A stretch of 64,000 bases of DNA from contig NZ_BMHY01000001.1 in the NCBI RefSeq assembly GCF_014641555.1, positions 434,001 to 498,000 on the forward strand, given 5' to 3'. The DNA comes from Paenibacillus radicis (ex Gao et al. 2016) (GTDB taxonomy: Bacteria; Bacillota; Bacilli; Paenibacillales; Paenibacillaceae). The position numbers and the translations under genes were made by a program. Shown one piece after another: positions 9,324-18,192 of the stretch. The stretch's first letter is position 1. Each line of letters opens with the position of its first letter. The notes under the pieces were generated by a model, which worked only from the letters and a program-made list of their open reading frames with translations, had not been told where the DNA came from and searched no databases.

Positions 9324-10944
9324 ATTGTTAATCGTAGAAGACGAGGCGACATTTCGCGAAAGCATCTTAACGATGATCGATTGGGAGTCGGAGGGAATCC
9401 GTGTGCTGGGAACAGCCTCCAACGGCCGGATTGCGCTGGAAATGATGGAAAAGGAGCAGCCGGACATCCTGTTGACGGATATTCGGATGCCGCAAATGTC
9501 AGGATTGGCACTCATCGAGGAAGTATCCCGGCGCGGCTGGGATCTTGTCCCGGTCTTATTGACCGGATACAGCGAATTTGAATACGCACAGCAAGCGATC
9601 AAGCTTGGTGTGCTGGACTATATTCTGAAGCCTTGCAACCCGAAGCAGGTAAGGGAAGCGATTATGCGGGCCAAGCTGAAAATCATTTATTCCAGAAGTC
9701 AGCATCAGCAGGTAGACCGGCTGGAGCGGCAATGGAATGCCAACGTTCGGGCGATCAAGGAGGATCGGCTGATGAAATGGCTTCGTTCCGTCAAACCTCT
9801 TGATCCCGGGAAAATGGCGGCTGAAATCAAGGAATATGGTATTCAACTCGCAGATAAACCTGCATTGGTCATCGTTTTCCGGTTCGATAAGAAGGCGCTT
9901 AATGCTTTATCCTACACGGAGGAGGATCTTCCGCTGCTTCGTTATGCAGCTTCCAACATTATGGAGGAGACGATCGGCGAACGATTCGCCGGCCATCATG
10001 AGCTGCTGACGCTGGAGGAGCAATTTGTATTGATCGCCAACGTCCCGGACGGTCTGAAGCTGGAGGATTTCCATGACGGATTAGAGCCGATTCAGCGAAA
10101 TTTATCGCAATTTTTGAAAGTAAGCATTAGCATCGGCGTTGGAGGCAAGCATCCGCTGACGCAGCTGCATGTCTCTTACCGCGAGGCGGAGGACGCGTTG
10201 TCCCGTCGTTTTTTTCATGGCAGTCAGGGCGTGTTCATGACGACGGAGACGGAGCATTCCGAACCTGATGCGAGCCGCAGGATGAAGTTTCAGGAGGATT
10301 TCGCCGATTTCGAGCTGCGCATCCGCGAATCGCTGGAGGCCAGCAACTATTCCGATTTCGTCATAGAAGTGGAAGAGTGGTTGAATGCGTTCAAAGAGCA
10401 GGAGCTGTCGATTCAGCGAATCCACTTGCACTCTTATGCGTTTATTAACGCTTTAATTAAGGAGATAAAAACGGCGAACGGGGAGCAGGCCAAGGAAGCG
10501 GTTGAGCAAATGGAGAGTTTCGCGGTTCAAGTACAGCGCCAGGAAACGTTTGAGGAGCTGTCCACGCTGCTCACCGTTGTCATTCAAAGGTTCGTCGAGT
10601 TTCGCCGGATGAAGAAGCTGCCGCATAAGACGATTCAGCATGTGCTGAATATGATCGAAGAGAAATATATGACCAACCTGACGCTGAAATCGATCGCGGA
10701 GGACGTTTTTATATCCCAATCCCATCTGTCGACGTTGTTCCGTCATGAAATGGGCATTAACTTTCTCGATTACTTGCATCAGTACCGGATCGAGAAAGCG
10801 AAGTTGCTTTTCAAGCAGGAGCAGGGAAAGGTGTACACGGTAGCCAAGCAGGTCGGATACTACGATGAAGCGCATTTTGTCCGCTTTTTCAAGAAATGGA
10901 CCGGCATGCTGCCTTCCCAGTATAAAAAACAGAACGGCTTCTAA
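9316..10944 (+). CDS. YesN-type response regulator with AraC DNA-binding domain
   Basis: 542-residue cytoplasmic regulator. The receiver domain begins LLIVEDEATFRESI and has the phosphorylatable Asp in LLTDIRMPQMSG (D55); the C-terminal ~100 residues are a double-HTH AraC domain (LKSIAEDVFISQSHLSTLF, then VAKQVGYYDEAHFVRFFKK). Start 9316 is preferred because AAAGGA sits 8 bases upstream; the ATG at 9307 overlaps that site. The gene overlaps the kinase end, forming a coupled pair that should activate the downstream sugar transporter. Confidence 0.92.
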   Translation: MLKLLIVEDEATFRESILTMIDWESEGIRVLGTASNGRIALEMMEKEQPDILLTDIRMPQMSGLALIEEVSRRGWDLVPVLLTGYSEFEYAQQAIKLGVLDYILKPCNPKQVREAIMRAKLKIIYSRSQHQQVDRLERQWNANVRAIKEDRLMKWLRSVKPLDPGKMAAEIKEYGIQLADKPALVIVFRFDKKALNALSYTEEDLPLLRYAASNIMEETIGERFAGHHELLTLEEQFVLIANVPDGLKLEDFHDGLEPIQRNLSQFLKVSISIGVGGKHPLTQLHVSYREAEDALSRRFFHGSQGVFMTTETEHSEPDASRRMKFQEDFADFELRIRESLEASNYSDFVIEVEEWLNAFKEQELSIQRIHLHSYAFINALIKEIKTANGEQAKEAVEQMESFAVQVQRQETFEELSTLLTVVIQRFVEFRRMKKLPHKTIQHVLNMIEEKYMTNLTLKSIAEDVFISQSHLSTLFRHEMGINFLDYLHQYRIEKAKLLFKQEQGKVYTVAKQVGYYDEAHFVRFFKKWTGMLPSQYKKQNGF

Positions 10945-10998
10945 TAAACATACAGCTTTACCGAAGAATCACAGGTTATCCCTTCCATAAGCCTCATT

Positions 10999-11004
10999 TA
11001 TAAT
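10999..11004 (+). promoter_or_regulatory. Candidate -10 element upstream of the sugar-binding lipoprotein
   Basis: A perfect TATAAT lies 43 bases before the TTG start. No good -35 hexamer stands 17 bases upstream (TTATCC), which fits a promoter needing an activator such as the adjacent AraC-type regulator. Confidence 0.4.
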
Positions 11005-11046
11005 GAAGCTACAGCGCTGATGAAAGATATTAAGAGGAGGGTTCTT

Positions 11047-12420
11047 TTGAAAAAGTTACTTACTACGCTATCTGCAATTCTGGTGTTTACAGCCGTCGTT
11101 ACCGCTTGCGGCGGAAACGCTGAAAAGCCGGCATCAAACGACGGAGCGAAGCCAACCAACACGGCAAATACAGAGAAAAAGCCGGATTCCGGTCAAAAGG
11201 TTGAAATCAAGTTTTTCAGCAACAATCCGGATCGCACCGGAGGCCAGGGTAAAGCGGAGCAATTGCTGATCGACCAGTACATGCAAGAGAACCCTAACGT
11301 AAAGATTACTGTGGAAACGCTTTCTCCCGATCCGCAATTTCAAGATAAGCTGAAAATTTACAACGTCTCGGGCGATCTTCCCGATGTCACGATGATGTGG
11401 GGCGGCGCGCGTTACCTGAGCCCATTTGTTAAAAACAAATCGCTGGTTGCTTTCACAAAAGAGGATTTTGCCGGCCAAGGCTTTATCGACGCCGCATTTG
11501 ATTCCTTCACAATGGATGGCAAAATTTACGGCATTCCGAAAAACACGGACTTCCTCGTGGTTTATGTCAACAAAAAGGTATTGGCCGACAAAGGTCTTGA
11601 GCCGCCAAAAACGGAATCCGACCTGTTCAAAATCGCCGAGAAGCTGAAAGGCACCGACATCGTTCCAATGGCGCTCGACGGAAGAGACGCTTGGCCGCTG
11701 GCCCTGCTGTTCGACGCGGTTGTATCCCGTCAATCCGGCGGATTTGACGTCTACCACAAAGCAATTGATCGCACGGGCTCGTTTAACGATCCGGCTGTTG
11801 TCGCATCGGCGCAAAAACTGCAGGACATGGTGAAAAGCGGCGTGTTCGGCGACGGCTTCCTGAACCTCGATTACGGCGCGGCGCGCAACCTGTTTGGTCA
11901 AGGCAAAGCGGCTATGTACCTGATGGGACAATGGGAAATGGGACTGTCCACCGATGCCAACTTCCCGCAAGAAGTACGCGACAATATGATTGCGATTCCA
12001 TACCCGGCTTCGGATGACGGCAAAAGCCCGACAACGGACCTGCTCGCTTGGTTTGGCGGCGGCTACAGCGTAGCCAGCACGACAAAAAATACCGACGAAG
12101 CGAAAAAATTCGCGATCTGGCTGTTCAAGAAAGAAAACTGGGCTAGAACGGTATGGCAAAACGGCATTACGTTCCCGGCACAAGCTTATGATGAGTTCGT
12201 AACGGGCAATGAAACACAGCTTCAGAAGGATTTGACGGAAATCTTGAAATCGGCCGATGAAATCAGCGGTGCGAATTCGCAGGACCGTCTCTCTGCTTCA
12301 ACGTCCAAAGGCTACCTCGACTCCATCACGGAACTGCTGGCGCTCAAAACGACGCCTGAGAAATTTGCCGAAGCGATCGATGCAATTGCTGACAAATCGC
12401 ATAAAGAATTGAATCCTTAA
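11047..12420 (+). CDS. Sugar ABC transporter substrate-binding lipoprotein
   Basis: 457-residue extracellular family 1 solute-binding protein. The TTG at 11047 is chosen because AGGAGGG lies just upstream and it yields a textbook lipoprotein signal (KK, hydrophobic core, VVTAC with the lipidated C21). The upstream ATG at 11020 would put extra charged residues before it. The mature part starts with a low-complexity linker and then the binding fold (VEIKFFSNNPDR). It should capture an oligosaccharide and deliver it to the permeases at 12503 and 13384. No ATPase is encoded here, so a shared MsmX-type ATPase is inferred. Confidence 0.92.
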   Translation: MKKLLTTLSAILVFTAVVTACGGNAEKPASNDGAKPTNTANTEKKPDSGQKVEIKFFSNNPDRTGGQGKAEQLLIDQYMQENPNVKITVETLSPDPQFQDKLKIYNVSGDLPDVTMMWGGARYLSPFVKNKSLVAFTKEDFAGQGFIDAAFDSFTMDGKIYGIPKNTDFLVVYVNKKVLADKGLEPPKTESDLFKIAEKLKGTDIVPMALDGRDAWPLALLFDAVVSRQSGGFDVYHKAIDRTGSFNDPAVVASAQKLQDMVKSGVFGDGFLNLDYGAARNLFGQGKAAMYLMGQWEMGLSTDANFPQEVRDNMIAIPYPASDDGKSPTTDLLAWFGGGYSVASTTKNTDEAKKFAIWLFKKENWARTVWQNGITFPAQAYDEFVTGNETQLQKDLTEILKSADEISGANSQDRLSASTSKGYLDSITELLALKTTPEKFAEAIDAIADKSHKELNP

Positions 12421-12502
12421 ATCTAAAACAACAGCACCCATGGAGCAAAGCGGGATTGATAGTTTTGCTCCATTTTTGCAGAGAGAAATGGAAGTGACGG
12501 AT

Positions 12503-13384
12503 ATGAATAAACTATGGATGGACAAACGGAATATCGCCGTGTTGATTACGCCGGGGCTGCTGTTCATTCTCGGGCTGATCCTGTTGCCTATTCTGGTTGC
12601 CCTGTACCTTAGCTTCACCAATTACGATGGCGTCGACTACCAATTCCAAGGGTTTGACAACTATACACAACTGATCTTCCATGACCCTATATTTTGGAAA
12701 TCGCTCCGGCATGCGGTCTTTCTCGGCTTAGCTTTCGTTCTCTTGCAGCATCCGCTTGCGATGTTCATGGCCATTATTACGCCGTATACGGGGAAATTCG
12801 AGCGGATATTACGGGTGGTCATTTTCATTCCTTCCATTATCTCCACTTTTGTTACGTCGCAAATGTGGGTCAGTATCCTATCGGTTCAATTCGGTCTAAT
12901 TAACCGGGTACTGGGTCAAGTCGGCTTAGCTTCTTGGAGACAGGATTGGCTGGGCGATCCGTCCATCGCGATTATCTCCATTATATTTGTTGCGAGCTGG
13001 CAAGGCTTCGGTTACGCTTATCTGCTCTATTATGCAGGCATCAAGGGGATTCCTTCGGATCTATACGAAGCGGCCATTGTGGACGGAGCCAACCGCTGGC
13101 AGTTTAATACGCGCATTGTGCTTCCGCTTATGTCGCCGGTCATCCGCATTAATGTCGTGCTCGCGATTGTAGCCGGTTTCAAACAAATGGAAACTGTTTT
13201 CTTAATGACAGGCGGAGGTCCAGCCAACAGTACGCAGTTTCTGGCCACGTACCTGCATTCGAAAGCGTTCCGTGAAGGCCTGTTCGGATACGGCAGTGCG
13301 ATATCTGTTCTGTTCGTTATCTTCTGCCTGCTCATTACACTAGTGATGAACCGCTTGTTGAAGAAAGATGTAGGTGAGTTCTAA
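12503..13384 (+). CDS. Sugar ABC transporter permease, MalF/UgpA type
   Basis: 293-residue inner-membrane protein with six predicted helices, first about residues 11-33. The EAA cytoplasmic loop that contacts the ATPase reads YEAAIVDGANRWQFNTRI. The ATG at 12503 gives the usual family length; ATGs at 12440 and 12488 would extend it with a hydrophilic segment. The stop shares a base with the next permease start (TAATG), so the two half-channels are translationally coupled. Confidence 0.9.
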   Translation: MNKLWMDKRNIAVLITPGLLFILGLILLPILVALYLSFTNYDGVDYQFQGFDNYTQLIFHDPIFWKSLRHAVFLGLAFVLLQHPLAMFMAIITPYTGKFERILRVVIFIPSIISTFVTSQMWVSILSVQFGLINRVLGQVGLASWRQDWLGDPSIAIISIIFVASWQGFGYAYLLYYAGIKGIPSDLYEAAIVDGANRWQFNTRIVLPLMSPVIRINVVLAIVAGFKQMETVFLMTGGGPANSTQFLATYLHSKAFREGLFGYGSAISVLFVIFCLLITLVMNRLLKKDVGEF

Positions 13385-14223
13385 TGGTGACAACAACGAG
13401 TAAATTCATCGTAAAAGTCGTTCTCTATGCAGGATTGGCCCTTGTGGCGCTGGCTCAAATCTTTCCGTTGATTTGGATGTTTAACTTTTCGCTACTGAAG
13501 AGCGGGGATTTCTTCGGCAGCTATATTCTGAAGTGGCCGGAGCCTTTTCAATGGAAAAACTATTCCGATGCATTCAACTTCGGTCATGTCCCCGCCTACT
13601 TGCTGAACAGCATCATCGTCACGGTTGTCGTTATTGCCGTCACCGTCGTCGTATCATTAATGCTCAGCTATGTTATCGCAAGGATTGACTGGAAATGGAA
13701 TAAATATTTGGCGGGGCTGGTCATGATCTGCATGATTGTACCGATATACGCAACGTTGCTGCCGAATTTTTTCATATTTACGAATACGAAATTAATCGAT
13801 ACGTATTTGGCCTTGATTTTACCGAATATTGCCTTTATGATTCCAATCAGCGTCTTTATTTTCATGGGCTTCATGCAGACGACGCCGCGGGCGATCGAAG
13901 AAGCAGCCGTAATCGACGGATTGAACTTGCTGGGCGTCGTATTCCGGATTATATTCCCGATCTCCAAGCCGGTTATCGCTTCCGTAACGGTGCTTACCTT
14001 CATGAGCACGTGGAATGAGTTCATTATGGCGGTGACCTATATTCGCAGTGATTCGTTCAAGACGCTGCCCTTCTCGCTCATCCAATTTACGGGACAATAT
14101 GCTTCCAATTACGGCGCTCAGTTTGCGGTCATGACGATCATTGCGCTGCCGTCCGTGTTGCTCTACATGCTGTTTACGGAACAAATAACGAACAGCCTTA
14201 CTGCAGGCGCGGTAAAAGGCTGA
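13384..14223 (+). CDS. Sugar ABC transporter permease, MalG type
   Basis: 279-residue second permease subunit with six predicted membrane helices and the EAA loop EEAAVIDGLNLLGVVFRI. It is coupled to the upstream permease through a TAATG overlap. Together with the lipoprotein at 11047 it forms a CUT1-type importer. The transcript ends at a hairpin 14 bases after the stop. Confidence 0.92.
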   Translation: MVTTTSKFIVKVVLYAGLALVALAQIFPLIWMFNFSLLKSGDFFGSYILKWPEPFQWKNYSDAFNFGHVPAYLLNSIIVTVVVIAVTVVVSLMLSYVIARIDWKWNKYLAGLVMICMIVPIYATLLPNFFIFTNTKLIDTYLALILPNIAFMIPISVFIFMGFMQTTPRAIEEAAVIDGLNLLGVVFRIIFPISKPVIASVTVLTFMSTWNEFIMAVTYIRSDSFKTLPFSLIQFTGQYASNYGAQFAVMTIIALPSVLLYMLFTEQITNSLTAGAVKG

Positions 14224-14236
14224 TTTATAGGCAGGT

Positions 14237-14278
14237 GCTGTCCGGCGTGCAGTTGACTGCCAACGGACGGCTTTTTTT
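14237..14278 (+). terminator. Intrinsic terminator after the sugar importer
   Basis: GCTGTCCG at 14237-14244 pairs with CGGACGGC at 14264-14271 (one wobble) and is followed by seven T residues. Confidence 0.75.
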
Positions 14279-14309
14279 ATTAGAACTTGAATGAATGGGA
14301 GGGACGGTT

Positions 14310-15278
14310 ATGTCGATACACACCGTTCGCGGGACCGTGGACAAGCAGGAGCTCGGATTTTGCCACAGCCATGAGCATCTGTTTCTGGCAAAGGGGCATC
14401 CGTCGACGCTTAACCCGGCGCTTTGTCTGGACGATTATGAGAAAACGCTTGAGGAGCTGTTAACCCTTCGAAGCTGCGGAGGGCGTGCCGTTGTCGATGC
14501 CCAGCCGCTGGGCAGCGGAAGGGTGGAGGCTTGGCTGCTGCGGGTATCCATCGATGCGGACATGCACATAATCGCTTCCACGGGCTTTCATAAATTGAGC
14601 TTCTATCGGGACGGCCATTGGATTCACCGCTATAGCGAGAAGCAGCTGACGGAAGTGTTCGTTCATGAATTGACCGAAGGCATGTACACGGGAACAGATC
14701 TTGGCGAGCCGGGCCATTGTATCGGTGCAAGGGCAGGCATTATTAAAACAGCGATGGATGCACAGCGGATGAACGATCCGGACAAAAGATGGTTTTACGC
14801 TGCTGCAGAGGCTGCTATCCAGACGGGAGCTCCAATTCTATGTCATATCGAATCGTATGACGAGGCCGATGAGCTAGTGCGACTGTATATGGATCGGGGT
14901 GTTCCGGCGGACCAGATCATCGTATGCCATCTGGACCGCAAGCTGGATTATCCGGAGCGGCACCGCAGGCTGGCAGAGCTGGGCGTATATTTGGAGTATG
15001 ATACGATTGCTCGCTACAAATATCATGGTGACGCGGAAGAGGCGGAGCTGATCCGCCAGATGATGGATTGGGGGCTGGAGCGGCAAGTGCTGCTAGGTTT
15101 GGATACAACCCGCGAACGGATGAAAAGCTATGGCGGTTCCATCGGATTAGACTTTATTTCAGTCAGCTTCCTGCCTTTATTGCGGCAATACGGAGTGAGT
15201 GAGGAACAGATTGCAAGTATGATGATCGGCAATCCGGCAAATGCGTTTGCATGGCGGGAGGCGGGGAGAGGCGCATGA
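14310..15278 (+). CDS. Phosphotriesterase-family metal-dependent hydrolase
   Basis: 322-residue amidohydrolase-superfamily protein of the phosphotriesterase (PTE/PHP) type. Start 14310 follows GGGAGGG. The binuclear metal site can be traced: H21-E-H23 in CHSHEHLF, a Lys in AGIIKTAMD at the position of the carboxylated bridging lysine, His in LCHIESYD, His in VCHLDRKLDY and Asp in GLDTTRE. Members without proven triesterase activity often act as lactonases or sugar-phosphate hydrolases. The stop overlaps the NagB start (ATGA), so the two gene products probably act in one pathway, likely amino-sugar or sugar-lactone catabolism. Confidence 0.85.
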   Translation: MSIHTVRGTVDKQELGFCHSHEHLFLAKGHPSTLNPALCLDDYEKTLEELLTLRSCGGRAVVDAQPLGSGRVEAWLLRVSIDADMHIIASTGFHKLSFYRDGHWIHRYSEKQLTEVFVHELTEGMYTGTDLGEPGHCIGARAGIIKTAMDAQRMNDPDKRWFYAAAEAAIQTGAPILCHIESYDEADELVRLYMDRGVPADQIIVCHLDRKLDYPERHRRLAELGVYLEYDTIARYKYHGDAEEAELIRQMMDWGLERQVLLGLDTTRERMKSYGGSIGLDFISVSFLPLLRQYGVSEEQIASMMIGNPANAFAWREAGRGA

Positions 15279-16000
15279 ACGTATTGACGTTTGCTACTAA
15301 TGAGGAGTTATCCGCTTATGCGGCTGATTTCATCACCGATATGGTGCGGGCGAAGCCAGATGCCGTTCTAGGATTGGCAACGGGCGAGACGCCGATCGGC
15401 GTCTATGAGCAGCTTGTAGCAAGGTATCGGGAGGGGCGGGTCAGCTTCCGTCAGGTCAAAGCCTTTAATTTGGATGAGTATGCGGGTTTATCGCAAGGGC
15501 ATACGCAAAGCTATCAAGCTTATATGCATAAGCATTTGTTCAGCGGCATCGATTTGCCGCTAGAACAAGCGTATATTCCGTGTGGCAGGGCGGATGATCG
15601 TTGGGGTGCAGCCCGCGATTACGACCGTCTGCTGGATGAGGCGGGACAGCTGGATTTGCAGCTGCTGGGAATCGGCCATAACGGTCATATCGGCTTTAAC
15701 GAGCCAGGGGAGGAACTGCATGCCCAGACCCATGTTGTTAGACTGAAGGAGGAGACGAGAGCAGCCAACTCCCGTTACTTCGAATCGCTGGCGGAGGTTC
15801 CTGAATATGCAATAACGATGGGCGTCGGCCCCATTATGAAAGCGAGGCAGCTGCTGCTCATAGTCCGCGGCGAGGATAAAGCTGCTGTGCTGAAGAAGGC
15901 ACTGCTTGGTCCGATCACGACACAGTGTCCAGCCTCACTGCTGCAGCTTCATCCGCAATTGACCGTTTTGCTCGATGAAGGTGCTGCTAAAGAGCTCTAA
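15275..16000 (+). CDS. nagB: Glucosamine-6-phosphate deaminase
   Basis: 241-residue cytosolic enzyme that converts glucosamine 6-phosphate to fructose 6-phosphate and ammonia. The phosphate loop LGLATGETPIGVYEQL, the catalytic Asp in FNLDEYAGL and the GIGHNGHIGFNEPG stretch with its catalytic His are intact, and the length is typical. The ATG overlaps the stop of the phosphotriesterase-like gene. A near relative, galactosamine-6-phosphate isomerase (AgaI), is an alternative. No nagA lies in the window. Confidence 0.93.
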   Translation: MNVLTFATNEELSAYAADFITDMVRAKPDAVLGLATGETPIGVYEQLVARYREGRVSFRQVKAFNLDEYAGLSQGHTQSYQAYMHKHLFSGIDLPLEQAYIPCGRADDRWGAARDYDRLLDEAGQLDLQLLGIGHNGHIGFNEPGEELHAQTHVVRLKEETRAANSRYFESLAEVPEYAITMGVGPIMKARQLLLIVRGEDKAAVLKKALLGPITTQCPASLLQLHPQLTVLLDEGAAKEL

Positions 16001-16020
16001 TCGTTCAAGTTTATAAGGCA

Positions 16021-16060
16021 AACCACGCTTGGATGGCATGTCCAAGCGTGGTTTTTTTTC
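16021..16060 (+). terminator. Intrinsic terminator after nagB
   Basis: AACCACGCTTGGA at 16021-16033 is perfectly complementary to TCCAAGCGTGGTT at 16041-16053, followed by a run of T. It separates convergent nagB and the DinB-like gene. Confidence 0.9.
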
Positions 16061-16065
16061 GGATA

Positions 16066-16554
16066 TTAGTACAAATCGAACATGTTGACTTCATAACCTT
16101 GCATTTTCAAATAGGTAAACAGCTGTCCCCTGTGATGCTGAAGATGGGTGACAATCTCGACCAGCCATTTGGCTTGCGTTGCACCATGGTCAAGGTAGAA
16201 CGGTTTTGTCTGCAAATGGAGAAACTCATCGTCCGTCAAGCCATCCATATATTCGCGCAATGCTTTCAGGCCGTCCTGCATCCGGGCACTTAGAGCATCA
16301 AGCTTCTCTTCAGCGGCATATACGGCTTCGAGCGTCCGGACCTCATCCTCTGTTTTTTGCTGCAAAATAAAGAGATCGACAGCAGGGATCGCGGCCAAGT
16401 GCTCGGCCAGTTCACGTAAGGAACGCATGTTTTCGCGAGGCCGGAAACCAAGGTCCTCCTGTTTGATTTTGGAAAGCAGATTTACGGATGTCCGGACGAT
16501 AAGTTCTATTTCGTCATACAGCAATGATTTCATTTGTTGCAATGCTGGCATCAT
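16066..16554 (-). CDS. DinB-fold family protein
   Basis: 162-residue four-helix-bundle protein of the DinB/YfiT superfamily; many members are metal-dependent thiol transferases or of unknown function. The start is the first ATG of the doublet at 16554, with AAAAAGGAGC upstream; the frame is open for 17 more codons. Possible metal-ligand histidines occur in LAEHLAAIP, HGATQAKW and HLQHHRGQL. It diverges from a WYL regulator across a short region with two dyads. No LexA box is visible here, unlike the other DinB-like gene at 57445. Confidence 0.8.
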   Translation of the reverse strand: MMPALQQMKSLLYDEIELIVRTSVNLLSKIKQEDLGFRPRENMRSLRELAEHLAAIPAVDLFILQQKTEDEVRTLEAVYAAEEKLDALSARMQDGLKALREYMDGLTDDEFLHLQTKPFYLDHGATQAKWLVEIVTHLQHHRGQLFTYLKMQGYEVNMFDLY

Positions 16555-16616
16555 ATTCGCTCCTTTTTCGTTAAATTGGTGTACGGGCTGGACGTTCTTC
16601 TTCATTGTAGACTAAA

Positions 16617-16635
16617 ATAGTGACAACTATTGTCA
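16617..16635. promoter_or_regulatory. Overlapping dyads between DinB-like gene and WYL regulator
   Basis: Two inverted repeats overlap: ATAGT-gaca-ACTAT (16617-16630) and TGACA-actat-TGTCA (16621-16635). They lie in the divergent intergenic region, a likely operator for the WYL regulator, which would control both itself and the DinB-like gene. Confidence 0.5.
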
Positions 16636-16675
16636 TATTTTTAAAAATGAAATGATGAAAAAGGAGTACTGCCAA

Positions 16676-17629
16676 ATGCCCAAGTCCAAACGGCTGCTGG
16701 AGCTGATGCTGACGATCAACCGCAAACGAAAGTTTACGGTCAGAGAGCTTGCGGAGGAATTTGGCGTATCGTCCCGGACGATTCTCCGTGATCTGCAGGA
16801 GCTTGGAGAGCTCGGCATGCCTCTTTACTCGCAAGTAGGTTTGCATGGGGGCTATCAAGTGCTGAATGAACGTACGCTTCCTCCCATCGCTTTTACTGAA
16901 AATGAAGCGGTTGCGATTTTTTTTGCGAGTCATGCGCTCCGGCATTATCCTGTACATCCGTTTAAAGCCGAATCCACCTCTGCGCTCAGCAAATTTTATT
17001 TAAATATGCCTGGTGACACCCGTGAGCGCATCGACCAGATGAAAAACCGGTTTGATTTGTTCACGCCGTCCCGTGCGGCCGAGTCGCCTCATTTGACATT
17101 ATTGCTCGAAGCGGCGATATCCCAGCATGTACTATCTATAGATTATGAGTCTCCCAAGGGGCTAACGAAGCGAATGATCCAGCCCATCGGCATCTATGCG
17201 GAGAGCGGCCTCTGGTATTGCCCGGCCTACTGTTTTCTTCGCGGAGAGCTGCGCTTGTTCCGCTGTGACCGGATTGCTGCTGCTGAGCTTGCAGGACCGG
17301 ATACCGAACCGGTTTCACTGGAGGAGACGCATTTGGGCAATTGGACTGCCGCTGATGGAAATGAAGCCGATTATTATCCCTTTTATGTCGAGCTGCGTAA
17401 AGAAGGCATTCCTCTCTGCGAAGCGGAATTGGGGCGAAAAACGGAAATTCATATCCGTCCGGACGGAAGCGGGTGGATCCAGTCTGTCATTCCGAAGGAT
17501 GACCTCGACTTTTTTGCCGATTTGTTTATCGGCCTCGGCGAGCGGGCTGCCGTGAGCGAGCCGCCCGAACTGCTCGCACTTATTCGGAGCAAGCTGCAGC
17601 GCTTGATGAATAAGTACTCTGAGGTATAA
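16676..17629 (+). CDS. WYL-domain HTH transcriptional regulator (YafY type)
   Basis: 317-residue regulator. The ATG at 16676 follows AAAAAGGAG. Residues 1-60 form a winged HTH (FTVRELAEEFGVSSRTILRD); a WYL ligand-binding domain follows from about residue 135 (VLSIDYESPKGLTKRMIQPI, then GLWYCPAYCFLRGELRLFR) and a WCX-type C-terminal domain. Such proteins sense nucleic acids or small ligands in many systems. The divergent partner is the DinB-fold gene, and the dyads at 16617-16635 are the likely shared operator. Confidence 0.9.
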   Translation: MPKSKRLLELMLTINRKRKFTVRELAEEFGVSSRTILRDLQELGELGMPLYSQVGLHGGYQVLNERTLPPIAFTENEAVAIFFASHALRHYPVHPFKAESTSALSKFYLNMPGDTRERIDQMKNRFDLFTPSRAAESPHLTLLLEAAISQHVLSIDYESPKGLTKRMIQPIGIYAESGLWYCPAYCFLRGELRLFRCDRIAAAELAGPDTEPVSLEETHLGNWTAADGNEADYYPFYVELRKEGIPLCEAELGRKTEIHIRPDGSGWIQSVIPKDDLDFFADLFIGLGERAAVSEPPELLALIRSKLQRLMNKYSEV

Positions 17630-17718
17630 CAGCCAACTGCGCCGCAGCTGGTGATCGCAAACCGCTGAAGTTAATCCGTTCACCTTCTGCGCCTACTCGC
17701 TGCATGGAATTATAAATC

Positions 17719-17906
17719 AAAATGTAAAAATGCAGGTTGTTAGCCGTTTTATCGGCGATTTACCGGTTTAAAATGCAAAAGTGCAGGTTGATTGGTCAAA
17801 AAAGCACCGAAATGGCGAAATGGAGTGATTTCAAATGTACTTTTGCAGGTTGATGGCGATTTCGGGACTTTTGGAGCGCATCAACATGTATTTTTACATT
17901 TTGATG
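17719..17906. repeat. Four ATGCAAAA-type hairpin repeat units, intergenic (copy 1)
   Basis: The 563-base gap 17630-18192 holds no convincing gene but four related ~21-base units: AAAATGTAAAAATGCAGGTTG at 17719-17739 and its relatives at 17770-17790, 17832-17852 and 17882-17906. Start-to-start spacing is 51, 62 and 50 bases. Some units are self-complementary (ATGTATTTTTACAT in the last), others end in GCAGGTTG. The first three units and the sequence between them match those at 38975-39109, so this is a dispersed element, not chance. A 74-codon ORF across it has no support. Confidence 0.75.
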
Positions 17907-18192
17907 ATGACGTTGATCAGAAAATCCTAGTAGCGATCGTTATGCTTGCGCGATTCCATAAGGCTGTAAACCGAATATGTACTGGAAAACGTGAATCGTT
18001 CCCAACTATCCTTTGACACGCCAAACTGGCGTGTTTTTTTGTGTCTTTACATGATCGCATTAATTTTTTAACAAATTTATTCACTTCGGATGACCTTGGG
18101 AAAATAAACAATACCTATACTCAAGGAAGGGTGAAAACAACAAGAATGTGCATGGAACCCACAATAATCCACATGGGAGTGAATGAGAGATC

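Noticed and set aside
11134..12183. 349-codon minus-strand ORF
   Set aside because: Antisense shadow of the sugar-binding lipoprotein, cysteine- and arginine-rich with no recognisable domain.
17792..18016. 74-codon ORF in the 17.6-18.2 kb gap
   Set aside because: Runs through repeat units 3 and 4; its codons come from the palindromes, and no start signal is present.
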